A stretch of 18,489 nt of DNA from Holophaga sp. (GTDB lineage: Bacteria > Acidobacteriota > Holophagae > Holophagales > Holophagaceae): the NCBI GenBank assembly GCA_030691225.1, contig JAUYES010000466.1, forward strand, positions 1 through 18,489, in the 5' to 3' direction. Position 1 is the first letter of the stretch; every line of letters begins with the position of its first letter. Positions 1-6,813 of the stretch are shown piece by piece. The notes under the pieces are model-generated. The model was not told the DNA's origin. It saw only the letters and a program-made list of their open reading frames with translations, and did no database searches. The translations under genes were made by a program, and so were the position numbers.

Positions 1-890
1 GGTGCCGCATGAGTATGCTGCTTGGCGTCCAGAAGCACTTGGGTCTGGCGAATTCCCTGAAGGGCGCGGAAATTCTGTGGGTGAACGTTCAGAATTTCTT
101 GAAACAGGAAAGCAGATTCTTCCAGCTTTCCCTGGTGCAACAGAGCTTCGGCATTGCGCAATTTGGCTTCGGGATCGTCCTGAACGGGTCGTGGTGGAGG
201 CGGAGTGGGGGGTGGCTTAAGGGTGACCGTCAGTTCTTGCTTAGCCATCTCCAAATAAGCCAAGGCGTCTTTGTGGCCTGGGGCAAGTGTCAGCAGTAGT
301 TCCCATTTTTCAGAGGCTTCTTCGGGCATGCCCATATCAAAAAGCTGCGTGCCTTCGCGAAGCAGCTGCTCCACGCGTTCGGGAATATTCTGGGGGGAAG
401 GAGGCGCAGGAGCTATTTCAACTGGGTTAGGCTCGGGCACCGGCAAAGCGTCCAAGTGGATTTGCGAATTCTCGAGGCCAAGATCCTTTCGCGCATCGCG
501 AATATAGGCCTGGGCCAGTTTGTGATCGGCGTCGAACTCCAAGATCTGTTCCCATTTTTTCAGGGCGTCTTGCGATTCACCCATATCGAACAGCGTGCAT
601 CCATCTCGGAGTAGGCGTTCGATTTCGTCGGCAGTGGAGAGTGGTGCTGGTGGGGCAATAGGCGCAATAGGGGATTGGTTATCTGGGTTAGAGGGAAGTA
701 GGCCATCCTGGGTGGCCCGGGCGTCAAAATAGATCTTGACCTTGTATAAACCAGCCCTGGCATCGGAGTGGTTGGGTGATTTTTTTAGGATCGCCTGCCA
801 GATTTGACCGGCCTGCACGATATCACCCGCTTGGTACAGGGTTTCGGCCTTGAGAAGATAGGCCTCAAAGGGATCGCGCGTTGAGGCCAT
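1..890 (-). CDS. TPR-repeat protein, 3' end beyond the window
   Basis: An open frame reads from ATG at 890 leftwards to the window edge without a stop, giving about 296 residues. It begins MASTRDPFEAYLLKAETLYQ. Four helical units of about 45 residues are visible, each with TPR-like spacing: LLKAETLYQAGD, ERLLRDGCTLFDMGE, EQLLREGTQLFDMGM and LRNAEALLHQGK. Proline-rich linkers (for example PPPTPPPPRP) separate them. There is no signal peptide or membrane segment in the visible part, so it is probably a cytoplasmic scaffold. The start lies 3 bases after the stop of the FHA gene, so the two are surely co-transcribed and may act together. The C-terminal part is not seen, so an extra domain there cannot be excluded. 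The TPR call is firm; the role is unknown. Confidence 0.8.
   Translation of the reverse strand, partial: MASTRDPFEAYLLKAETLYQAGDIVQAGQIWQAILKKSPNHSDARAGLYKVKIYFDARATQDGLLPSNPDNQSPIAPIAPPAPLSTADEIERLLRDGCTLFDMGESQDALKKWEQILEFDADHKLAQAYIRDARKDLGLENSQIHLDALPVPEPNPVEIAPAPPSPQNIPERVEQLLREGTQLFDMGMPEEASEKWELLLTLAPGHKDALAYLEMAKQELTVTLKPPPTPPPPRPVQDDPEAKLRNAEALLHQGKLEESAFLFQEILNVHPQNFRALQGIRQTQVLLDAKQHTHAA
231..626 (-). repeat. Two tandem imperfect copies of a TPR unit
   Basis: Bases 480-626 and 231-380 encode two closely similar units, (E)RLLRDGCTLFDMGE... and (E)QLLREGTQLFDMGM.... Both continue into a K-W-E motif and end in a D-A or M-A-K helix followed by a proline-rich linker. The similarity is visible in the DNA as well (cccat-ttttt-cag and cccatatc blocks recur), which suggests internal duplication within the gene. 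Confidence 0.6.
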
Positions 891-893
891 GGC

Positions 894-1517
894 TTAGCCC
901 ATCCCGTGAGCATCAACAGTGCGGGCCAGAAGCATGAACGTGCTGCGGCCGCAGACAAATTCCTGTCGATCGGTTAGCTGTAGGGTGCCGAAGATCTGGA
1001 CACCATCCACGAATGTCCCGTTGGTGGACCCCAAATCAACCAACCAAACCGTAGCATCTGAGTGAATATCGATTCGGCAATGTCGGCGAGAGCATTCGGG
1101 ATCATTGGTGATGATTTCACCTTCTTCGCGCCCAATCACGGTTTGGGCCGTTGTCAGGGCACGCACGGTGGAGGCCTGGGGGCCCGAAAGAAAGGCAAGA
1201 CTAAATCGCATGCCGCTGGGGATTCCGGAAGTGATACCAGCGTTCATCAGCATGGCGTCCCGATCATTGCGGGCCGTCGTTTCTCGGGTGTTGGAGTCTG
1301 CCAAATCCTGTTTGATGTCCGCAGGTCCGGAAGGAATTGGAGCCGTAGGGATTTCCATGGGGATGGATTCAGGCACCGTTTTCGGAGCGAGGCTGGGATT
1401 ATCAACTTCAAAAACAAAGACGCACTTCGGGCAGCGAAAGCGCTTGCGAGGTACGCCCTGGAAGCGCGCGTCATCGTATTGGAAGCGGGCTGAACAGGAC
1501 GGGCAGACAACAATCAT
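894..1517 (-). CDS. Zinc-ribbon and FHA-domain protein
   Basis: This is a 207-residue soluble protein. Residues 1-38 form an MJ0042-type zinc ribbon with cysteine pairs C5/C8 and C29/C32. Residues about 40-100 are a proline- and serine/threonine-rich linker. Residues about 103-198 form a forkhead-associated domain with its hallmark motifs: GRE at 129-131, SRRH at 143-146 and GSTNGT at 163-168. FHA domains bind phosphothreonine peptides, so the protein is likely a reader of Ser/Thr kinase signalling. The zinc ribbon may contact nucleic acid or protein. It sits 36 bases downstream of the lolA-like gene and 3 bases before the TPR gene, in one transcription unit. A GAGG sequence about 7 bases before the ATG serves as ribosome-binding site. 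The partner and signal are unknown. Confidence 0.85.
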   Translation of the reverse strand: MIVVCPSCSARFQYDDARFQGVPRKRFRCPKCVFVFEVDNPSLAPKTVPESIPMEIPTAPIPSGPADIKQDLADSNTRETTARNDRDAMLMNAGITSGIPSGMRFSLAFLSGPQASTVRALTTAQTVIGREEGEIITNDPECSRRHCRIDIHSDATVWLVDLGSTNGTFVDGVQIFGTLQLTDRQEFVCGRSTFMLLARTVDAHGMG

Positions 1518-1553
1518 GAGGGCCTCGAAGGGGACTGCCCTTAGTTTAGGCGT

Positions 1554-2237
1554 TTACTTGCTTTTACGGGTGGCGAAGAAGCTAAATTCCGATCTTAAGG
1601 GTACCCCGGGGGGAACCTTGAACGTCGTCACGGCGGTAGGGATAGGGTGATTAATCTGCATGGCGCCTAACTCTAACTGCCAGGAATCCCCGCTTTTCTC
1701 GATCCAGGTGAGCTGGCGGAGAAGAAATTTCTCGCGGTCGACCCAGATGTATAGTGCCTTGAGGCGCTTTTTATAGTTATAACTCTGAGGAATCAGGGTT
1801 AGTTGAAAACAGGCCGGTAGCTCTTTGCTCTCGCCTGCGCTGATTTGGAAGTAGTCGGAAAGCTCCGCGAGCTTTTGCCCAAGGCCGAGGAACCGCCGGT
1901 CATGGTTACGGATCAAGCCGATCTTAAGTCGCTCGCCCTCGCCGGCGGTGGGGCTGTAGGAAATAAGCTCCTTGGCGGTCAAATGCAAAATGAGATCTTC
2001 GGGGGGGGCGAAGCTGAAATGAACCAAGTCGGAGCCCTGGATATACAGAGTTCCCTTAGTAACTGTCGGTGTTCTCAGCAGGGCGCGTCGAATCGTGAGC
2101 GAAAAGGGAACTTGAAGTGAAGTCACTTTGGCCTGGGCCGCATCGAAACGCTCAACCAACTCTTTAACGGTTGGCGTGGCGTTTTGGGCCCCCAATAGGG
2201 GCATGGCGAGCAGGAGAACCCAGGCCGTGAATCTCAT
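1554..2237 (-). CDS. LolA-like periplasmic lipoprotein-carrier family protein
   Basis: The protein has 227 residues. The start is set at the ATG at 2237 because it opens with a signal peptide (MRFTAWVLLLAMPLLGAQ) and overlaps the upstream stop as TGATG; a longer in-frame start at 2309 would lie inside the upstream gene. The mature part has the LolA pattern: an amphipathic first helix (VKELVERFDAAQAKVTSLQ), beta strands with GTLYIQGSDLVHFSF, and late strands ALYIWVDREKFLLRQLTW. LolA proteins shuttle lipoproteins or lipids from inner to outer membrane. Tight coupling to a predicted outer-membrane protein suggests a dedicated rather than general carrier. A general LolA role remains possible because sequence identity to classic LolA is low by eye. 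Confidence 0.7.
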   Translation of the reverse strand: MRFTAWVLLLAMPLLGAQNATPTVKELVERFDAAQAKVTSLQVPFSLTIRRALLRTPTVTKGTLYIQGSDLVHFSFAPPEDLILHLTAKELISYSPTAGEGERLKIGLIRNHDRRFLGLGQKLAELSDYFQISAGESKELPACFQLTLIPQSYNYKKRLKALYIWVDREKFLLRQLTWIEKSGDSWQLELGAMQINHPIPTAVTTFKVPPGVPLRSEFSFFATRKSK

Positions 2238-3214
2238 CAAAATCCCGAGAAGGTCAGGCCCGCAAGAGGGCGTTCTTGGCTGAACTGGAACCCAGCCCCA
2301 AGTCGCCATGTGGGGCTGTTTAGGAACAGGGTGAAACCCCCACGGGTCTGGGCCTGGTCACCGAGCTTGCGGTGTTCTGCGCCAAACGTGAGTGTCAAAA
2401 TTGGACTTGCGGGGATGCGAAGCGAAACCGCTGAAACCCGCTGGCGAATGGGATAGGGCATTCGCATGGCTTTATTGATATCCGTTTCTACGCTCAATTG
2501 GGCCATATCGCCCAAATCTACTTGGAATCCGGCTCGAGCCTGGGGGCCTTCGTAGACATCTCCAAAGTGACGGGGAAGGACCCGGTCAACCGTGGCGCCA
2601 AACCGAATCCCCTGAGTAATTTCTAGGGCATAGCCAAGATCGAAGGTGACGAGAGTTCTATTGGTCTGGGTGTTGGAGTAAGAAAGGTAATCACTTAGCC
2701 CTTGTGGGTTAATGGCACTCCCGGTCCGCCAGCGTTCTACTCGCATCACTACGCCATATCCAGAACCTTGATCAAAGTCCCCGGCACCGACACAGGTGCG
2801 ATCAACGACGGATCGGCGAAGTTCAATGGAGTTGGGGAGAGCCGTTCCGAAATTCGGATTCACGATCGCAGCCGTGGTTTCTTCATGCAGAAAGGAAGAA
2901 TGAACACCTTTGTCGACGTAAGCGATGCCATAGGCGCGGGTGCGGATGGCCCTGGAATTTTCAGTCAGACCACTAAAGAGCGTCGGATTCTTGAGGGCCT
3001 CGAAGGTGTCCTTGGCGCCATCATTACCTTGGATCCACGTCAGATAGGTGCCAGTGGCAGCGCGATTGAAGCGGGCTGCATTGCCAAAGGGGTTTAAGCC
3101 TTCGGCAAAGACTTTGGATCCCCCAAAAGCTGTTCCATCATTGAACAGGGGTGTTTGAGCAAAGGCCAAGCCCGAGGCGAGCAATATCAAGAGAAGTGAT
3201 CGAGTAGGTGCCAT
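2237..3214 (-). CDS. Predicted outer-membrane beta-barrel-like protein
   Basis: The protein has 325 residues with a clear signal peptide (cleavage likely after LASGLAFAQ). The remainder is rich in alternating polar/hydrophobic strands (RTLVTFDLGYALEIT, ARAGFQVDLGDMAQLSVETD, SPTWRLGAGFQFS) and ends in phenylalanine, as outer-membrane barrels typically do. I recognise no specific family. An AGGA sequence lies about 8 bases before the ATG. Its stop overlaps the ATG of the lolA-like gene by one base, and it follows the metallo-hydrolase gene by 18 bases. It contains a single cysteine and no lipobox. It could be a porin-like barrel or a surface structural protein; the export call is more certain than the barrel. 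Confidence 0.6.
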   Translation of the reverse strand: MAPTRSLLLILLASGLAFAQTPLFNDGTAFGGSKVFAEGLNPFGNAARFNRAATGTYLTWIQGNDGAKDTFEALKNPTLFSGLTENSRAIRTRAYGIAYVDKGVHSSFLHEETTAAIVNPNFGTALPNSIELRRSVVDRTCVGAGDFDQGSGYGVVMRVERWRTGSAINPQGLSDYLSYSNTQTNRTLVTFDLGYALEITQGIRFGATVDRVLPRHFGDVYEGPQARAGFQVDLGDMAQLSVETDINKAMRMPYPIRQRVSAVSLRIPASPILTLTFGAEHRKLGDQAQTRGGFTLFLNSPTWRLGAGFQFSQERPLAGLTFSGF

Positions 3215-3232
3215 GCAGTCATCCTGAGCGAG

Positions 3233-4009
3233 TTAGAGTCGAGCTGCAACCTCCAAAGGCAGGCGTTGAGTCGCAACATGAATTGGGATACCAGAGCCCC
3301 GCAAGGCTTCCTGGGTGGCGAAGTGGGCCAAAGCCGGGTCATTATTCTGCTCGCTTAAATGAGCCAGTACCACTGTCTGGAGCCGCGCCGAACGCACCCT
3401 ACTCAGTAAATCTGCCGTCGCCTCATTGCTTAGATGTCCAATCCGACTAAGAATTCGAGCCTTGAGGGTGGGTGGGTAATTGCCATCCCGCAGCATTTGA
3501 ATATCGTGATTGGCTTCTAGCGCCAAGATATCAACGTCCAGACAATGGTCCACAACCAAGGCCGTGGGGTGTCCCAGGTCGGTGACGACAGCGATGGTTT
3601 TCCCACAACCCTCAATTCGATAAGCCACTGGATCCACTGCGTCATGCGGAATAGAGAAGGGCAGGATGTCCCATCCTTCCCATCGGGTGGAATGACCCGG
3701 GCGAAGAGGAATCCATCGCTCGGCAGGCACCGCAATGTTCTGAATCCTGCAAATGGCTTGCAAAGTATCCTCGGTGGCCAGGATCTGCCAATTGGTGCGC
3801 TTCAGAATTACGGGCAAAGCGGCGATATGGTCGGAATGCTCGTGGGTGAAGGCGACTGCCTGTACGTGGCCAAGATTCCACCCAAGGGTCTCCAGGCGAG
3901 TACGAATCTGTAAGAAGGAAATCCCTGTATCCACCAGAAGGGTCTGGCTTCCATCCGTCAAAGCGTGGCAGTTTCCTTTGGATCCCGAGGCGAGCGAGGC
4001 ATAGCGCAT
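3233..4009 (-). CDS. Metallo-beta-lactamase-fold hydrolase, YycJ/WalJ-like
   Basis: This is a 258-residue cytoplasmic enzyme. It opens with the family signature MRYASLASGSKGNC, and the metal-binding motif HEHSDH is at 56-61. Other likely ligands are H122 (SIPHDAVDP), D144 (VVTDLGH), H168 (LEANHD), H192 (GHLSNEA) and H217 (LAHLSEQNNDP). This set is typical of the YycJ/WalJ branch of the MBL fold, whose members are regarded as nucleases or phosphodiesterases with a role around DNA repair or the WalRK system in Firmicutes. No two-component genes are seen here. The N-terminal motif fixes the start. No Shine-Dalgarno sequence is visible before it. It is first in the minus-strand run. Confidence 0.85.
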   Translation of the reverse strand: MRYASLASGSKGNCHALTDGSQTLLVDTGISFLQIRTRLETLGWNLGHVQAVAFTHEHSDHIAALPVILKRTNWQILATEDTLQAICRIQNIAVPAERWIPLRPGHSTRWEGWDILPFSIPHDAVDPVAYRIEGCGKTIAVVTDLGHPTALVVDHCLDVDILALEANHDIQMLRDGNYPPTLKARILSRIGHLSNEATADLLSRVRSARLQTVVLAHLSEQNNDPALAHFATQEALRGSGIPIHVATQRLPLEVAARL

Positions 4010-4015
4010 GAGTTC

Positions 4016-4021
4016 AGAATA
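4016..4021 (-). promoter_or_regulatory. Possible -10 box for a leaderless transcript
   Basis: On the minus strand TATTCT ends 6 bases before the ATG of the metallo-hydrolase, and no purine-rich ribosome-binding site lies between. That spacing would put the transcription start on or near the A of the ATG. No convincing -35 box is visible, so the call is weak. Confidence 0.3.
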
Positions 4022-4210
4022 CGGGGCTAGATTGTCTGCGGAGACTCAAAAACTTCCCATCAAGGGCTTGGGCTGGGAGAATGATCGTTTGGCACAACCT
4101 TGAACCCCAGGGCAATTCGGTTTCTTAGCCAAGGCTCCTCAGAGTTCAAAGTCGTTTTCTCCCACGGTCATTTCGTCACGCCTCAACCTTTGTTAACCCC
4201 AGGAGCTCAA

Positions 4211-4858
4211 ATGCAATTTTTTATCGACACCGCCAATATCCAGGAGATCAAGCGCATCAATGAATGGGGAATCCTGGATGGTGTGACCACCAACCCGAGC
4301 CTTATCGCCAAGGAATCCGGCAAGCCCTTCGAAGCCATCATTGAGGAAATCTGCGGCATCGTGGACGGCCCCATCAGTGCTGAGGTTATCGCCATGGAAG
4401 CCTCGGCCATGATCGATGAGGGCAAGAAGCTGGCGAAGATTCACCGGAATGTGGTCGTCAAGCTGCCCCTCATCCCCGAAGGCCTCAAGGCTTGCAAGGC
4501 GTTGAGTTCCGAAGGCATCCGAACCAACGTGACTCTTTGCTTTAGTGCAACCCAGGGCCTCATGGCCGCCAAGGCGGGCGCCACGTATGTCAGCCCTTTT
4601 GTGGGGCGCTTGGACGATATCAACCTCGTGGGCATGGAATTGATTGAAGATCTGGTCCAGATTTTCGACAACTATGCGCTGACCACCAAGGTCCTTGCGG
4701 CCTCGATCCGCAGTTCGCGCCATGTGACCGAGGCCGCACTGGCGGGCTCCCATGTAGCCACCATTCCCACCAAAGTCTTCGATCAGATGATCCAGCACCC
4801 ATTGACCGACAAGGGGATCGAAGGCTTTCTCGCCGATTGGCGCAAGAGTGGCCGATAA
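4211..4858 (+). CDS. fsa: Transaldolase of the small TalC/FSA family
   Basis: The enzyme has 215 residues, the usual length for this family. The start at 4211 is chosen because AGGAG lies 6 bases upstream and MQFFIDTAN is the canonical N-terminus. The (beta/alpha)8 barrel shows GVTTNPSLI at 24-32 and the Schiff-base lysine K84 in [16 protein letters not shown] is at 128-136. The family catalyses transfer of dihydroxyacetone units (pentose phosphate pathway) or cleavage of fructose 6-phosphate. F130 occupies the position that is Tyr131 in E. coli FsaA and Phe178 in TalB, which argues for transaldolase rather than aldolase activity. It is monocistronic in appearance, divergent from the metallo-hydrolase across a gap of about 200 bases in which no clear plus-strand promoter was recognised. 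Confidence 0.93.
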   Translation: MQFFIDTANIQEIKRINEWGILDGVTTNPSLIAKESGKPFEAIIEEICGIVDGPISAEVIAMEASAMIDEGKKLAKIHRNVVVKLPLIPEGLKACKALSSEGIRTNVTLCFSATQGLMAAKAGATYVSPFVGRLDDINLVGMELIEDLVQIFDNYALTTKVLAASIRSSRHVTEAALAGSHVATIPTKVFDQMIQHPLTDKGIEGFLADWRKSGR

Positions 4859-4866
4859 CACCCGAG

Positions 4867-4894
4867 TTACCTCTTACCCATACAGGGCTATAAT
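4867..4894 (+). promoter_or_regulatory. Sigma-70-type promoter of the 90-residue gene
   Basis: A perfect TATAAT at 4889-4894 is preceded after 16 bases by TTACCT (4867-4872), a partial -35 match. Predicted transcription starts near 4901, leaving a leader of about 20 bases containing GGAG at 4910-4913. It may also drive the carboxylase gene downstream. Confidence 0.55.
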
Positions 4895-4918
4895 TAAGGG
4901 AATACTTCTGGAGCCGAA

Positions 4919-5191
4919 ATGCTCATTTTTGCTTTGACTTGCCTTCTGGCTGCCCCACCTTCTTCGCCCGTATCCAGTGAAACTCCGTGGTTCGTGAGCT
5001 TGCGCCCAGCCATTGTGGTTCAAGAGCCGGAGCCAGTCGCTGATCTATCCGAGGGAACCGTCGTTGAAGAAATGACAGCAGCGACTGCAAAGGCTGCAGT
5101 GAAGCCGCCGGTGGTTCTTGCACCGGCCAAGGCCGTGAAGGCCAAACCCAATAAAATCGTTAAAAGGATCCCCAAGCGATCGCCAAGGTGA
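4919..5191 (+). CDS. Small secreted protein with basic Ala/Pro/Lys tail
   Basis: This 90-residue protein is not from a family I recognise. A hydrophobic N-terminus (MLIFALTCLLAAPPSS) looks like a short signal peptide or anchor, though it lacks the usual positive charge. A mildly acidic middle (VQEPEPVADLSEGTVVEE) is followed by a low-complexity tail rich in Ala, Pro, Val and Lys that becomes strongly basic at the end (KIVKRIPKRSPR). The tail could bind DNA, peptidoglycan or anionic lipid. A good ribosome-binding site (GGAG) and a TATAAT box upstream support expression. It lies 57 bases before the carboxylase start, and any functional link to it is unknown. Confidence 0.55.
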   Translation: MLIFALTCLLAAPPSSPVSSETPWFVSLRPAIVVQEPEPVADLSEGTVVEEMTAATAKAAVKPPVVLAPAKAVKAKPNKIVKRIPKRSPR

Positions 5192-5248
5192 TTTTCGACC
5201 CACGGTGGTCGGCAAGTTGGTATTTGCAATAGCCCGTCTGGAGTATGC

Positions 5249-6784
5249 ATGTTCCCACAAGAAAAAATCGACAAATTACGCACTAAATATGAAGCGGCTT
5301 TGAAGGGTGGGGGACAGGCCCGTATCGAAAAGCAACATCAAGGTGGAAAACTTACGGCCCGCGAGCGCATTGCCGCATTTTTAGATGAAGGTTCTTTTGA
5401 AGAAGTAGATGCCCTGGCCGTAAACCCCAACCCCGGGGATCAGATCCCCGGCGATGGTGTAGTCACCGGTTTTGGGCGAGTAGAGGGCCGCCCCGTAGCG
5501 CTGTTCGCGCAGGATTTTACCGTGGTGGGCGGTAGCCTCTCGCTGACTCAGGCCCGCAAAATCTGCAAGGTCATGGATATGGCCATGAAGGTCGGTTGCC
5601 CCTGCATCGGGATGAACGATTCCGGCGGCGCGCGCATTCAGGAGGGTGTGAATTCCCTAGCTGGCTATGCTGAGATCTTTTTACGCAACACCATGGCCAG
5701 TGGTGTGATTCCTCAGATCAGTTTGATTATGGGGCCCTGCGCCGGTGGTGCCGTGTATAGCCCCGCCATCACCGATTTCATCACCATGGTGCGCAATACC
5801 AGCTACATGTTTGTGACCGGTCCGGAAGTGATCAAGGCTGTTACTCACGAAGATGTCACCAAGGAGGAACTCGGCGGTGCGTCGGCCCATGGCTACAAAT
5901 CGGGCGTTGCCCATTTTGTGGTGCCCAGTGATTTGGCGGCTTTGGCCCACACCCGGGAATTGCTTTCGTTCCTGCCTTCCAACAATTTGGGTGAAGCGCC
6001 CCGACGTGCTCCCCTAATGGACATGGCGCTGGAGAACCCTGACCTCGACCAGATCGTTCCCGACGATCCCAGCAAGCCCTACGATATGCGCCTGTTGGTT
6101 AAGGGCATCGTGGACGATGGTCATTTTTTCGAGGTGATGGAAGGCTATGCCGGCAATCTCGTGGTGGGTTTTGCTCGCCTGGAAGGTCGGTCCGTGGGCA
6201 TCGTAGCCAACCAGCCCGCCAATCTGGCCGGCGTACTTGATATTTCGGCCTCGGAAAAGGGCGCGCGGTTTGTGCGTTTTTGCGATGCTTTCAATATTCC
6301 TTTGGTGGTCTTCGAAGACGTTCCCGGATTCTTGCCCGGCGTAAACCAGGAACACCATGGCCTCATTAAGAACGGCGCAAAATTGCTCTACGCCTTCTGC
6401 GAAGCCACCGTTCCCAAGCTCACCGTTATCACCCGCAAGGCCTACGGCGGTGCCTACATCGTGATGGCGTCGAAACATATCCGCACCGACTTCAACTTTG
6501 CCTACCCCACCGCCGAGATCGCGGTGATGGGCGCCGAGGGTGCCGCCAACGTTCTTTACATCAAAGAAATCCAAAAGGCCGCCGATCCTGTCGCCAAGCG
6601 AGCCGAGATTATCGCCAAATATAATGAGGACTTCGCCAATCCCTACGTGGCCGCCGGGTTGGGCTACGTGGATGAAGTCATTCTGCCGCGTGAAACCCGC
6701 AAGAAACTGGTGCGAGCCCTTGCTTTGTTGGAAAACAAGCGTGAGTCGATGCCGCCCAAGAAGCACGGCAATATTCCGCTTTAA
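5249..6784 (+). CDS. Acyl-CoA carboxylase carboxyltransferase (beta) subunit, PccB/MmdA type
   Basis: This 511-residue subunit is the full family length, with two crotonase-like halves. The N-half carries the acyl-CoA pocket (NDSGGARIQEGV at 123-134, GPCAGGAVYSPA at 162-173). The C-half carries the biotin pocket (DVPGFLPGVNQE at 357-368, KAYGGAYIVMASKH at 397-410, PTAEIAVMGAEGAANV at 420-435). It ends KKHGNIPL, like propionyl-CoA carboxylases. It moves CO2 from carboxybiotin to an acyl-CoA, or the reverse in methylmalonyl-CoA decarboxylase complexes. I404 replaces the Asp usually found in strict PccB proteins, and MGAEGAANV resembles decarboxylase and transcarboxylase subunits, so the substrate is uncertain. 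No biotin carboxylase or biotin carrier gene is in the window. GGAG lies 5 bases before the start. Confidence 0.92.
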   Translation: MFPQEKIDKLRTKYEAALKGGGQARIEKQHQGGKLTARERIAAFLDEGSFEEVDALAVNPNPGDQIPGDGVVTGFGRVEGRPVALFAQDFTVVGGSLSLTQARKICKVMDMAMKVGCPCIGMNDSGGARIQEGVNSLAGYAEIFLRNTMASGVIPQISLIMGPCAGGAVYSPAITDFITMVRNTSYMFVTGPEVIKAVTHEDVTKEELGGASAHGYKSGVAHFVVPSDLAALAHTRELLSFLPSNNLGEAPRRAPLMDMALENPDLDQIVPDDPSKPYDMRLLVKGIVDDGHFFEVMEGYAGNLVVGFARLEGRSVGIVANQPANLAGVLDISASEKGARFVRFCDAFNIPLVVFEDVPGFLPGVNQEHHGLIKNGAKLLYAFCEATVPKLTVITRKAYGGAYIVMASKHIRTDFNFAYPTAEIAVMGAEGAANVLYIKEIQKAADPVAKRAEIIAKYNEDFANPYVAAGLGYVDEVILPRETRKKLVRALALLENKRESMPPKKHGNIPL

Positions 6785-6813
6785 GCTAAACCCCTTCGGA
6801 TTTTGAGGTCGCC

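Noticed and set aside
1105..1650. 181-codon plus-strand frame across the FHA gene
   Set aside because: It lies opposite a gene with clear zinc-ribbon and FHA motifs and crosses two genes on the other strand.
2237..2309. Longer start for the LolA-like protein at 2309
   Set aside because: It would bury the signal peptide behind 24 residues and overlap the barrel gene by 73 bases; the ATG at 2237 gives a proper signal peptide.
4193..4861. 222-codon open frame antisense to the transaldolase gene
   Set aside because: It mirrors the coding frame of a firmly identified gene, has low-complexity Gly/His/Asp content and no ribosome-binding site.
5433..5451. Perfect 9-bp inverted repeat with a one-base centre, possible operator or terminator
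   Set aside because: It encodes the conserved PGDQIPGD stretch of the carboxyltransferase; codon choice for the repeated P-G-D explains the symmetry.
6014..6766. 250-codon open frame antisense to the carboxyltransferase gene
   Set aside because: It is a shadow of a conserved enzyme gene, and the Gly/His-rich translation resembles no protein family.
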